This document shows positions 43,020-51,150 of a stretch of DNA of 64,000 nucleotides, one piece after another; positions within the stretch are counted from its first letter, which is position 1, and every line of letters begins with the position of its first letter. The stretch is taken from the NCBI GenBank assembly GCA_965601455.1, contig OZ271831.1, positions 868,001 through 932,000 of the forward strand. The letters are read 5' to 3'. Under the pieces are notes generated by a model. That model ran no database searches. It was not told the DNA's origin and was given only the letters and a program-made list of their open reading frames with translations. Position numbers and translations under genes: made by a program. This DNA comes from JANQEU01 sp965601455. GTDB lineage: Bacteria; Bacteroidota; Bacteroidia; Cytophagales; Cyclobacteriaceae.

Positions 43020-45389
43020 TTATAATTCCACAACCAAGGTGTTTTCTTCCCCTGTTAATTCCAAACCTATGATTTCGGTATCAAAGTCAGATAATACCGG
43101 TTGACCGTTGAGGTACATTTTTCCTTCAAAAGGAATTTCGAGTTTCAGGCTCCAGTCTTTGGTTTGAGTTATGGTGTAGGTCTTTTGACTTTTTGATTTT
43201 TCAAAAGAAATCGAGACCAGATTTGATCCTACTCTGACATTCTCCAGGGAACCACTTTCCCAGGATTCAGGAAGACTTGGGGCAAATACCACTTCTTCGC
43301 GATGGGCCATGGGATAGATGCCAAAAAGATGATTAACAATGGGGACAGCCACGGCATATATATTCCAGGCCTGAACTATCATGCCAAAATCAGGACTAAC
43401 CTCATACATGGAGCCTGGTAGAGCGTATCCAAATGAGTTTTGTAGATTCTTAATGTATTCCAAGGACCGTTCAGGATTTCCGTATTTTGCTTCCGAAATC
43501 GCCTGAACTCCGGTGGGCAGAGTCATAACAGCCCCAACGTAACTGAAAGCCTTCCACTTAGTGGATGTCTCTTGCTCCTCATCACGATCGATGCCGGTAA
43601 CAAACATTCCAAAGCGATTCGTGTACTTTCGCGCGGTTTCAAGAGCTACTGTCGCTTTATCAGGATCGGCTAATCCCATTTCCATGGGGGTATTTACAAC
43701 CCAATTATGGTGAACTACATAGGACAAAATACCATCAGAATCCGTTTCCTCGATAGTGTTCAATGTCTGACGCAATTCATCGACTGACCACGGTTTGTCA
43801 ATGGTATCAGCACGCAAGATCGCAGCTTCCGTTAGTTCTACGGCCTCTTCCTTGGTGGATCTGAAATCCGCATAGGATCCAAATGAATCAGACCACCATT
43901 CGCTGTTGAGTCTCTCCTGTAATTCCTTGGCAATCGTGCGGTATTTTTCGGCCTGTTCCTCCTCACCCATTACCACTGCAAAGTTTCCAGCAGCCTGATA
44001 ACCCTTAATCTGGTAAGCAACTACATCGATCATTTCGGTATGTAAGCCAGGAATTTCCATCATTCCAGGTCCATCAGGATATCCATTTCCATCTTGATCC
44101 TGACTTTCTAACCAACTAATCCCATTCTTGATATCATCGTAGTATCCTAGAATTTTTTCACTTCCAGTCCATTCATAGGTTTTCCAAAGGGCGTAAATGA
44201 AATTGGGAGTGGTGTTTAGATTTCCGCTATTGAAGACAACACCATTTGTACTGGCTTCATGCATAATTTTCCCGGACGATCCGTTGACCTGTTTGGATAA
44301 TTTGAATATAAGGTCGATGGTGGACAGAACTTCATCATGCATACCGGCTGCCAGCAGGCCTTGCAGCGTGTAGCCATTATCGGTTCCGAACCACCAGGGA
44401 TAATCCGGAATACCCGCACTAACTCCACGACCAACCTCAGGTACATCACGGACTAACCATTGAGTATTGTATTTGGTCCATTGGTACATTTTTACCAGTT
44501 CTTTATCAGGGACTGACAGTTGTGATTGTGCACTTAGTTCATTGTAGCCCCTAATCTTTTCTGCTAGCAATTGAGTGCTATTTGATTGCAATCTGTCAAG
44601 TGTTTTGTTGGTTTCAGTTTCTGACTTAGTGGATCCTGCGACGTAAAACTGCAAGACCTTACTTTCACCAGCAGGAACATTTATAGACATTTGAAGCGAA
44701 CCGCTTGTCCCAGTTCCTTTTCTTTCCCATGAGCAAGAGGCATCTTTTGAAGTTTTAGTTACCTCAGAAGATCGAATACCTACCGACCATGGATTTGAGG
44801 AATCTTTAAAAACCAGGGTTTGGTTAGTTTGATCCCATTCCATTTCGTCAGGTGCATCTTTGATATTCAGACTATCCCAAAGCCACACAGGTTGGAGATC
44901 TGAAAATGCTGAAAATGTGAGATCAATAGATGCGGATTCAGTGGAGGAGTTGAGAATTTGGTAGGAAATAATCAAGCCCTCTTCACCTTCAGGGACAAAT
45001 TGAAATTGCTGAACTTCTAATGCCAGCTTTTCCTTTTCGTAAACCAGAAGGTTTCCAAAAGGGAAATTGTAAAAGTCCGTAGCCTTATTTAAGCACCAAT
45101 TGAGACCGGATTCATCAGAGAGTTTCAAACTATATCCATCCAACAGCTTGATTGGGTGATTCCAAACACCTCCCATTTCGCCATCTACATGCCACCCAAG
45201 GTCAGGGAATGTGCCATTTTGATGTCCAACTACATAAACACGGTCACCTGCTGTTACAAATGGACTATCCCGGTATTCATCGTTTCCAGCGAGTCGAGGC
45301 TCACCTTCAAGTAAGTCGAAGATTTTGATGGAATCAGGTGATGAGCATCCAACAAGCGCAGCTAAGAATAATCGAAGAACATTTTTCAT
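43020..45389 (-). CDS. Six-hairpin glycosidase, amylo-alpha-1,6-glucosidase-like, lipoprotein
   Basis: A 789-residue protein starting at the ATG at 45389 with a lipoprotein signal (MKNVLRLFLAALVGCSS, Cys15). Residues about 20-280 form an N-terminal beta-sandwich (VWNHPIKLLDGYSL, YNFPFGNLLVYEK). Residues about 310-700 form an (alpha/alpha)6 barrel with landmarks IPDYPWWFGTDNGYTLQGLL, NTTPNFIYALWKTYEW, DGNGYPDGPGMMEIPG and YVVHHNWVVNTPMEMGLAD. A C-terminal beta domain follows (VRVGSNLVSISFEKS). The fold is that of glycogen debranching-type and related GH families, but the family number cannot be settled by eye. It may remove alpha-linked glucose in the periplasm. The gene sits 18 bases after the EamA transporter stop. 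Confidence 0.82.
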   Translation of the reverse strand: MKNVLRLFLAALVGCSSPDSIKIFDLLEGEPRLAGNDEYRDSPFVTAGDRVYVVGHQNGTFPDLGWHVDGEMGGVWNHPIKLLDGYSLKLSDESGLNWCLNKATDFYNFPFGNLLVYEKEKLALEVQQFQFVPEGEEGLIISYQILNSSTESASIDLTFSAFSDLQPVWLWDSLNIKDAPDEMEWDQTNQTLVFKDSSNPWSVGIRSSEVTKTSKDASCSWERKGTGTSGSLQMSINVPAGESKVLQFYVAGSTKSETETNKTLDRLQSNSTQLLAEKIRGYNELSAQSQLSVPDKELVKMYQWTKYNTQWLVRDVPEVGRGVSAGIPDYPWWFGTDNGYTLQGLLAAGMHDEVLSTIDLIFKLSKQVNGSSGKIMHEASTNGVVFNSGNLNTTPNFIYALWKTYEWTGSEKILGYYDDIKNGISWLESQDQDGNGYPDGPGMMEIPGLHTEMIDVVAYQIKGYQAAGNFAVVMGEEEQAEKYRTIAKELQERLNSEWWSDSFGSYADFRSTKEEAVELTEAAILRADTIDKPWSVDELRQTLNTIEETDSDGILSYVVHHNWVVNTPMEMGLADPDKATVALETARKYTNRFGMFVTGIDRDEEQETSTKWKAFSYVGAVMTLPTGVQAISEAKYGNPERSLEYIKNLQNSFGYALPGSMYEVSPDFGMIVQAWNIYAVAVPIVNHLFGIYPMAHREEVVFAPSLPESWESGSLENVRVGSNLVSISFEKSKSQKTYTITQTKDWSLKLEIPFEGKMYLNGQPVLSDFDTEIIGLELTGEENTLVVEL

Positions 45390-45407
45390 GAAACGTGCAA
45401 TCAAGAC

Positions 45408-46292
45408 TTAGGTCGCAGCTTTTTCTCTCATGGAAAAGTAACCTTCGACCAAAGTGGTGGAAAGAATAATTGAACCTCCCAAATATACATTTCCGGTTGG
45501 TATTTCTTTTAAAACCAGAAACCCCAGGATTATCCCAAATAAGGGAGTTAGGTTACTAATGATACTGACTGTGGTAATGTTAAAGTGCCTGAAGCTTCTG
45601 ACGAACATTGAATGGCCTGCGGCCGTTGTGATAACCCCAAGAATTAAAATTCCCTGCCAGTTTTCAGTAATCTGTCGAGGGATATCAGCGGGTACCAATA
45701 GAAGCAGTGGCCAGAAAATTACCGTCACGCCTAATAGTTGATAGAACATTAGTACCGTACCGTCAGTATTTGCTACTCCTCGTTTTAATAGAATATTGCG
45801 AACGGAATAGGCCAATGCAGACCCAATTCCGATTACAATTCCTTTGGTGTGTTGATTGCTCATTGAGAATTCCGGTACCAGGAGATATACGCCGAATAGT
45901 GCTATTACAGCCAGAATTAGATGTCTGGGTTCAAATTTTGATCGCAACATTAGTGGTTCAATCACCGCCGTAATTGTTGGATAGGTGAAAAGTGCCAGCA
46001 TTCCAATGGCAACAGTTGAAAGGACCAGTGAATGAAAATAGGAAATCCAATGAATCCCAAGAAGGATCGTACTCATTAATACAATCCTTTGGGATCTGGA
46101 GTCTCGGATTCTCAATGAGATTTTACCGAGCCTTAAGAGTATTCCCAGCGTTATGGCGCCGATGAAACAACGTATCCAGATCACCCACTCTGGTGCCATT
46201 TCTATGTATCGGCCAAGTGTTCCGGATGAGCTCATGATAAATATGGCAAAAAGGAGTTGACTGAAATGGGTAGCTGATGAGGAAGTCCGCAT
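45408..46292 (-). CDS. EamA/DMT-family transporter
   Basis: A 294-residue inner-membrane protein of the drug/metabolite transporter superfamily. About ten helices are visible in two homologous five-helix halves, for example LLFAIFIMSSSGTLGRYI, MAPEWVIWIRCFIGAITLGI, LALFTYPTITAVIEPLML, HLILAVIALFGVYLL, and in the second half GIVIGIGSALAYSVRNIL, VLMFYQLLGVTVIF, ILILGVITTAAGH and NLTPLFGIILGFLVL. The EamA duplication and the GxAxxx motifs fit the family. Substrate is unknown; proteins of this type move metabolites out of or into the cell. It sits between OxyR and the glycosidase on the same strand. Confidence 0.92.
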   Translation of the reverse strand: MRTSSSATHFSQLLFAIFIMSSSGTLGRYIEMAPEWVIWIRCFIGAITLGILLRLGKISLRIRDSRSQRIVLMSTILLGIHWISYFHSLVLSTVAIGMLALFTYPTITAVIEPLMLRSKFEPRHLILAVIALFGVYLLVPEFSMSNQHTKGIVIGIGSALAYSVRNILLKRGVANTDGTVLMFYQLLGVTVIFWPLLLLVPADIPRQITENWQGILILGVITTAAGHSMFVRSFRHFNITTVSIISNLTPLFGIILGFLVLKEIPTGNVYLGGSIILSTTLVEGYFSMREKAAT

Positions 46293-46344
46293 GGCTGGAC
46301 AAGGATAATGAGTTTCTTTAACTCTTTTCTATCGGTTACAACTT

Positions 46345-47274
46345 CTATCTCCAGTTCACTGTTAGGAAACGGTTGTTCTTCCGAAAGTTTTCAGGAGTAT
46401 TCTCAAGAATTGATTTTCTCAGGTTGTTGATTAACAATTCCCGGGTGAAATTCTGATGGACGACAAGACTAACTTCTCGCGCAGGTTCAGGGTCAATGAA
46501 TCGTCGCACGTGTGGTTTGTCATTTTCTTCGAAGGATAACTCCGGAATCAGAGTATAGCCGGACATCTTTCGTACCATGTTCTTTAAGGTCTCAATAGAT
46601 CCACTTTCAAAAGAAAGTTGGTGATCTCCATTCCATTGCTTTGCCTTATCGCAAAGGTTCAATATCTGGTTTCGGAAACAATGACCCTGATTTAGAATCC
46701 AGAGATCCTTGCCATCTAGTGTTTCAGCCTTAATATTTTCAGCCGACAATATGGGATGCTCCAGGTTGCCATAAACCAGGAACGGTTCGTAGAAAACCGG
46801 AATTTCACGGAGTGCCGATTCATTGAGGGGAGTTGCCATAATCCCTATGTCTATTTTCCCTGCATATAGATTGCTAATGATATGTTCGCTTTGTTGTTCT
46901 ACGATCTGTAGCTTGATATCTGGATGTGAAGTGGCGAAATCAGACACAAAAAGAGGTAGCAGGTATGGCGAAAGAGTTGGAATAACAGCAATCTTAAATT
47001 CACCCGATAAGTCGTTTCTATCCTCGTTGACAAAGTTTTTCAATTGCTCAACATCCCTCAGTATTTGCCTGGAACGTTGGATAAATTGTTCTCCCATTCT
47101 GGTGGGTTTTAATGGGTGACTTGAGCGGTCAAATAGTTGAATACCGATCTCTTCCTCAAGTTTTTTAACCTGAAGAGTTAGTGTAGGTTGAGCAACAAAG
47201 CAGCTTTGTGCTGCCTTTACGAAATGCCTGTGGGTATCCAGGGCGATAACATATTGCAACTGCTGAATTGTCAT
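46345..47274 (-). CDS. oxyR: Hydrogen peroxide-sensing LysR-family regulator OxyR
   Basis: A 309-residue LysR regulator. The N-terminal winged helix-turn-helix is MTIQQLQYVIALDTHRHFVKAA through TLTLQVKKLEEEIG. The redox centre is intact: Cys199 in NQGHCFRNQ and Cys208 in LNLCDKA, at exactly the Escherichia coli OxyR positions, forming the disulfide that senses peroxide. The start at 47274 gives the family beginning MTIQQLQYV. It is divergent from an ankyrin-repeat gene and its start is 55-98 bases from two perfect palindromes that may be its operator. It may co-transcribe with the EamA transporter 52 bases downstream. Targets beyond its own region are not seen here; no catalase or peroxiredoxin gene is in the window. 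Confidence 0.95.
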   Translation of the reverse strand: MTIQQLQYVIALDTHRHFVKAAQSCFVAQPTLTLQVKKLEEEIGIQLFDRSSHPLKPTRMGEQFIQRSRQILRDVEQLKNFVNEDRNDLSGEFKIAVIPTLSPYLLPLFVSDFATSHPDIKLQIVEQQSEHIISNLYAGKIDIGIMATPLNESALREIPVFYEPFLVYGNLEHPILSAENIKAETLDGKDLWILNQGHCFRNQILNLCDKAKQWNGDHQLSFESGSIETLKNMVRKMSGYTLIPELSFEENDKPHVRRFIDPEPAREVSLVVHQNFTRELLINNLRKSILENTPENFRKNNRFLTVNWR

Positions 47275-47329
47275 TTAAATTATAAATGTAAGATTGATTA
47301 TATTAATTTGTTAAATATACAATCCTTTG

Positions 47330-47372
47330 GCAAATTTGCGCATGTTGAGCAAACACTTTGTGCATTTGCACA
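47330..47372. promoter_or_regulatory. Two palindromes in the oxyR-ankyrin intergenic region (candidate operator)
   Basis: GCAAATTTGC (47330-47339) and TGTGCA-TT-TGCACA (47359-47372) are perfect inverted repeats, 20 bases apart edge to edge. They lie 56-98 bases upstream of the oxyR start and 86-128 bases upstream of the ankyrin start. LysR-type regulators bind such dyads in divergent promoters. That OxyR is the binder is inference. Confidence 0.4.
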
Positions 47373-47407
47373 TAGTTTAGTGATTGTTTATAGACATGGA
47401 ATGGTTG

Positions 47408-47439
47408 ACGAGTGGGCAAAGCCCACTCGTTTTTTTTTT
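47408..47439 (+). terminator. Strong Rho-independent terminator upstream of the ankyrin gene
   Basis: A perfect 10-bp stem (ACGAGTGGGC / GCCCACTCGT, 3-base loop, 47408-47430) followed by ten T residues. It points along the + strand, yet no + strand gene ends just before it: the nearest upstream gene, oxyR, runs the other way. It therefore ends a short leader or small RNA from the divergent promoter region, 18 bases before the ankyrin ATG. Confidence 0.9.
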
Positions 47440-47457
47440 ATCTAGATTTAGCACCTT

Positions 47458-47925
47458 ATGGACTTTTTCGATGCTTGTAGAAATGGAGATTTGCCAGCGA
47501 TCAAAAACATGGTTGGGCAAGATACAATGTTGTTAAATGGTAAAAGCAGTAAGGGATTCACTCCCTTAATTCTGGCCTCCTACGGCAATCAACTAGACGT
47601 GGTTAGATTTCTTGTTGATTCCGGTGCTGATGTGAATGGGCAAGACGCTGCGGGTAATACAGCGCTAATGGGTGTGGTTTTTAAAGGTGCCCTGGACATC
47701 ATCGAGTACTTAATCGATAATGGAGCTGATTTAAACGTAAGAAGTTTTAACGGTTCCACAGCTCTCATTTACGCCGCGGGTTATGGCAACGATCAATTAA
47801 TTAGCGTTCTCTTAAATCACGGTGCCGAAAGAGGGATAAAAGACAATCAGGGATTAACGGCACTTGACCATGCCCGGGCTCGGGGTGAAAACAGCATTAT
47901 TGATCTTTTAGAGTCTGACGTGTAG
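47458..47925 (+). CDS. Ankyrin-repeat protein
   Basis: A 155-residue soluble protein made of four to five ankyrin repeats: FTPLILASYGNQLDVVRFLVDSGADVNG, NTALMGVVFKGALDIIEYLIDNGADLNV, STALIYAAGYGNDQLISVLLNHGAE, and a last TALDHARARGENSIIDLL. Bacterial ankyrin proteins of this size bind partner proteins. It is divergent from oxyR. In some bacteria ankyrin genes accompany catalase genes, and here it sits by a peroxide regulator, so a role in oxidative stress is plausible but unproven. A strong terminator just before it makes attenuation possible. Confidence 0.85.
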   Translation: MDFFDACRNGDLPAIKNMVGQDTMLLNGKSSKGFTPLILASYGNQLDVVRFLVDSGADVNGQDAAGNTALMGVVFKGALDIIEYLIDNGADLNVRSFNGSTALIYAAGYGNDQLISVLLNHGAERGIKDNQGLTALDHARARGENSIIDLLESDV

Positions 47926-48000
47926 AAATGACTCGGGACTTCTTTTGTCCCTCGGAAACTGTCATTATTTTAGCGCTCCGCCTTAACATGTCACCGCCAT

Positions 48001-49878
48001 ATGAATGATTTCCTGCTTTTTACCTTAAGTATCCTGGCTGTTGTTGTCGTATTTAGTTGGGTAAACTGGCTCATGTTGCGCCGATCATTCATGATCATGG
48101 TCGGTCAAATTATGATCTTAACCACTATGATTGTGGCTATAGTCAGTTTTTATGTGGCCACAAATGGTTTACATCACCTGTTTTGGGCGGCGCCAGTGAC
48201 TGTCTTCGCGATAATGATTTCTTTGCATTTTGTCATTAAGGAGGTAAAAACACCCTTCAGAAAGATCAGAGAGATTTTAAAGAAGATTACAGCAGGAGAT
48301 CTTGACGTTGAGATACAAGAGAAGGATCTGAAGAGAAAGGACGAGCTAGGTCGAACTTTTCGATTGTTTTCAGATTTCCTTGATCGATTAGTTAATATGG
48401 CTCGATTTACGACTAACATTGGTAAGGGTCAGATGAATGATGAATTAGAGTTGGCAGGTGAATCAGATGTACTTGGTGCGGCATTGAATCAAATGAAATT
48501 AAACCTGCAAAACTCTGTAACAGACATTTATGAGGTGATCAGCAAAGCGGGGGAAGTGGGGAACCTAGGTGCCAATGTTTCAGTAGATAACAAGCAAGGA
48601 GTGTGGCTTGACCTGGCAACCGCGATAAACGATTTATTGCTTTCATTTTTCCGACCACTACTTGGACTCAATGAGATCATATTTAGTATGGCGGAAGGTG
48701 ATTTGACATCGAGATATACCGAAGAGGAAAAGGGTGACATGAAAAGAATCACTGAGAGTCTGAATGCCGCACTTGACCACTTCAATCAACTGCTATTGCA
48801 AGTCACCGAAATCACCCAAGTACTTGAAGATTCTTCTAAGGAAATGGGTATTTCCGGAGAAGAAATGTCGGCCACAACCAGTGAGATAACTTCTGCCATC
48901 GTAGAAATGACAAATGGGGCTCAAATGCAAGTTTCAAAGGTCGATGAGGCATCAAAATTGATTGAAGGAATCCTTGCAGGAAGTCGAACCATGGGAACCT
49001 TGGCGGAATCTATAAACAAGGCTGCAGGGGAAGGCTCGGAAAAAAGTAAGGAAGGTCAAAAACTGGTCGGTGAAATCCTGCAAGGAATGAATGAAATTTC
49101 AGAGTACTCAGGAAAAACCCAGCAATCCATTAATGTTCTTTCAAAACGTTCACAGGACATCACTTCGGCCCTGGGGATAATTACAGATATCGCTGCACAA
49201 ACCAACTTGCTGGCGTTGAACGCTGCAATTGAAGCAGCCCAGGCAGGAGATGCGGGTCGTGGATTTGCAGTTGTTGCTGAAGAAATTCGAAAACTATCCG
49301 TCGAAGCCAAGAAATCGGTTAATGAAATAGAAAATCTCGTAAAGGATGTGCAAGCGGACACGGATATCGCACTAAAAGCTATGAATGAGATGACCGAACA
49401 GGTATCGAAGGGTTTGACCGTGTCTGTATCCGCTTCAGATACTTTTGAGGAAATATCAAACTCTTCGGTTAATACGTTGAATGAGTCCCAAAACATCTTA
49501 CAGGCCACCCAGGAACAGATTCGAGACATTGACCATGTTGTCAGCATTACGGAGAACATCGTCGTAATAGCCGAGCAGACTGCCGCCGGATCTGAGGAGG
49601 TAGCAAGCTCAGCTACGGAGATGTCGGCAGCCATGGAAAGCTATGCGCAGCAAACCGGAAATCTTCAAAACATTGCAATAGACTTGAAAGGGCGTTTGGA
49701 TAAGATTAAGCTCGATGATAAGCTGGAGGTAAGTCCGGAAAGTCAAGAAGGAGAACTCGAAGATGAGTCGCAGTTGAATGAAAATGAGGAGGATCATGTA
49801 TCATCAACTCAAGAAATATCCGAAACACCAATAGAGGACGAAGATCAGGATGAACACCCAGCATACTCTGATAACTAG
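48001..49878 (+). CDS. Methyl-accepting chemotaxis protein (chemoreceptor)
   Basis: A 625-residue receptor. Three helices span the membrane in the first 82 residues (about 3-25, 30-52 and 58-80) with only short external loops, so there is no large periplasmic sensor. A HAMP domain follows (VKTPFRKIREILKKITAGDLDVEI, and further HAMP-like segments such as LNEIIFSMAEGDLTSRY). The signalling hairpin is classical: IITDIAAQTNLLALNAAI and EAAQAGDAGRGFAVVAEEIRK. The tail is very acidic (ESQEGELEDESQLNENEED) and shows no CheR-docking pentapeptide. It may sense internal signals or redox state. The seven-gene photolyase cluster begins 86 bases downstream on the same strand. No other chemotaxis genes are in the window. 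Confidence 0.93.
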   Translation: MNDFLLFTLSILAVVVVFSWVNWLMLRRSFMIMVGQIMILTTMIVAIVSFYVATNGLHHLFWAAPVTVFAIMISLHFVIKEVKTPFRKIREILKKITAGDLDVEIQEKDLKRKDELGRTFRLFSDFLDRLVNMARFTTNIGKGQMNDELELAGESDVLGAALNQMKLNLQNSVTDIYEVISKAGEVGNLGANVSVDNKQGVWLDLATAINDLLLSFFRPLLGLNEIIFSMAEGDLTSRYTEEEKGDMKRITESLNAALDHFNQLLLQVTEITQVLEDSSKEMGISGEEMSATTSEITSAIVEMTNGAQMQVSKVDEASKLIEGILAGSRTMGTLAESINKAAGEGSEKSKEGQKLVGEILQGMNEISEYSGKTQQSINVLSKRSQDITSALGIITDIAAQTNLLALNAAIEAAQAGDAGRGFAVVAEEIRKLSVEAKKSVNEIENLVKDVQADTDIALKAMNEMTEQVSKGLTVSVSASDTFEEISNSSVNTLNESQNILQATQEQIRDIDHVVSITENIVVIAEQTAAGSEEVASSATEMSAAMESYAQQTGNLQNIAIDLKGRLDKIKLDDKLEVSPESQEGELEDESQLNENEEDHVSSTQEISETPIEDEDQDEHPAYSDN

Positions 49879-49895
49879 ATTTCCTACAGGAAATC
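49878..49895. promoter_or_regulatory. 18-base perfect inverted repeat before the photolyase cluster
   Basis: GATTTCCT-AC-AGGAAATC: two perfect 8-base arms with a 2-base centre. It overlaps the last base of the chemoreceptor stop codon and lies 68 bases before the first gene of the photolyase cluster. The centre is too short for a strong RNA hairpin and there is no T run, so a regulator-binding site is likelier than a terminator. Confidence 0.35.
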
Positions 49896-49963
49896 CGTAA
49901 CAATATTATTTGCGACTCTTGGGAATCCTATAAGCGCATATCGTGTTGATATCAAAAAAATTG

Positions 49964-50662
49964 ATGTCAAATTATCTGGTTATAGGAGGGTCTTCCGGGA
50001 TTGGTAAGACTCTGACAGAGGAGTTAGCACAAGCGGGACACCAGGTGTATGCCTCTTACAACACACATCCAGCATCATCCTCAGGGAACATAAATTATTT
50101 TCAACTTGATGTATTATCGGATTACATGAATTTTGATTCCATTCCGGATCAAATTGATGGCCTGGTTTACTGTCCTGGAAGTATTAATCTATTGCCTTTT
50201 CACAGGATCAAACCGGCAGATTTTACCAATGACTATGAGCTTCAGGTAGTTGGTGCTATAAAAGTCCTTCAAAACACGATGGATCGTTTAAAGAAATCGG
50301 AGGGAATCTCGTCTGTCGTTTTCCTTTCAACGGTGGCCGTTCAAAGTGGATTTAATTTTCATTCTCAAGTATCTGCCAGCAAAGGAGCAATAGAAGGACT
50401 AACAAGGGCATTAGCAGCAGAATGGGCTCCGAAAATTCGCGTAAATGCTGTGGCCCCTTCTTTGACAGATACACCGTTGGCAGGAAAACTCCTTAGCAAC
50501 GATCAGAAGAAAGAGGCTAATGCCGAACGACACCCGATGAAGCGTGTTGGTTCTTCCCACGATATTTCATCCATTGTTTCATTTCTCCTTAGTGACCAGT
50601 CTTCCTGGATTACCGGGCAAGTACTACCGGTAGATGGCGGGATGTCAGTCATTCGATCATAG
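49964..50662 (+). CDS. SDR-fold protein lacking the catalytic tyrosine
   Basis: A 232-residue short-chain dehydrogenase/reductase-fold protein, start ATG at 49964 (a GTG 21 bases upstream is possible). The nucleotide-binding motif is GGSSGIG (residues 8-14). The usual NNAG motif is replaced by YCPGSI and the active-site Ser is Ser122 (LSTVAV). The decisive catalytic pair Tyr-x3-Lys reads V136-S-A-S-K140: the Lys is kept but the Tyr is Val. The C-terminal ITGQVLPVDGGMS motif is typical. It may bind NAD(P)H without classical catalysis, or use another residue. Such SDRs often accompany bacterial photolyase genes, and this one opens the cluster; its stop is 14 bases before the flavin reductase start. 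Confidence 0.9.
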   Translation: MSNYLVIGGSSGIGKTLTEELAQAGHQVYASYNTHPASSSGNINYFQLDVLSDYMNFDSIPDQIDGLVYCPGSINLLPFHRIKPADFTNDYELQVVGAIKVLQNTMDRLKKSEGISSVVFLSTVAVQSGFNFHSQVSASKGAIEGLTRALAAEWAPKIRVNAVAPSLTDTPLAGKLLSNDQKKEANAERHPMKRVGSSHDISSIVSFLLSDQSSWITGQVLPVDGGMSVIRS

Positions 50663-50676
50663 TAGGTCCTTAAATC

Positions 50677-51150
50677 ATGAGAAGGCCCTGGAATATTATT
50701 GATACTCCTGTTTATTCGGTGGCGACGTATTTAGACGATAATGTCAACATGAATATTTGCACCTATGTCGGTGCGGTTAGTAGGAGCCCAAAGTTGTACA
50801 CCATTGCCATAGAGTGTGGATCATATACTGAAGAGCTTTTGTTGAAAAACGGCATTTGCGTCATTCAATTGTTGAATCAGGATCAAATGAAATGGGTCAA
50901 GTACCTGGGATATAAGTCCGGGGCAAGTACGAATAAGGAACTACATCTAAGTAGAAAGCAAGCCTTAGGCCAATGGAATAACAAAACAGTTTTAAAGGAT
51001 GCTTCAGCATATCTTGAAGGTCATGTAAGCAGTCAACAGGTCACAGGTGATCATCGCCTGTTTGTCCTTGAGATCACCAAGTCTAGAACGTTCTCTGAGG
51101 AAGTGCTCATGTTTCAGGATTTAATAAAAAATAAAGTAATACTGGGATGA
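50677..51150 (+). CDS. Flavin reductase-like FMN-binding split-barrel protein (short form)
   Basis: A 157-residue protein with the flavin reductase-like split-barrel fold. Landmarks are the N-terminal PVYSVATYLDDNVNMNICTYVGAVSRSPKLYTIAI, which matches the FMN/FAD-binding strand region of the family, followed by ELLLKNGICVIQLL and YKSGASTNKELHLSR. It likely reduces a flavin with NAD(P)H, supplying reduced FADH- to the photolyases, or binds flavin as a carrier (inference). Its stop overlaps the ATG of the FAD-domain gene (ATGA), so it is translated with it. Confidence 0.82.
   Translation: MRRPWNIIDTPVYSVATYLDDNVNMNICTYVGAVSRSPKLYTIAIECGSYTEELLLKNGICVIQLLNQDQMKWVKYLGYKSGASTNKELHLSRKQALGQWNNKTVLKDASAYLEGHVSSQQVTGDHRLFVLEITKSRTFSEEVLMFQDLIKNKVILG

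Noticed and set aside
47926..48000. GGGAC/GTCCC as a terminator between the ankyrin and chemoreceptor genes.
   Set aside because: The stem is only five bases with a 7-base loop and no T run behind it.
49056..49634. A 192-residue - strand open frame inside the chemoreceptor gene.
   Set aside because: It is antisense to the conserved signalling hairpin and has a Ser/Ala-rich shadow composition.
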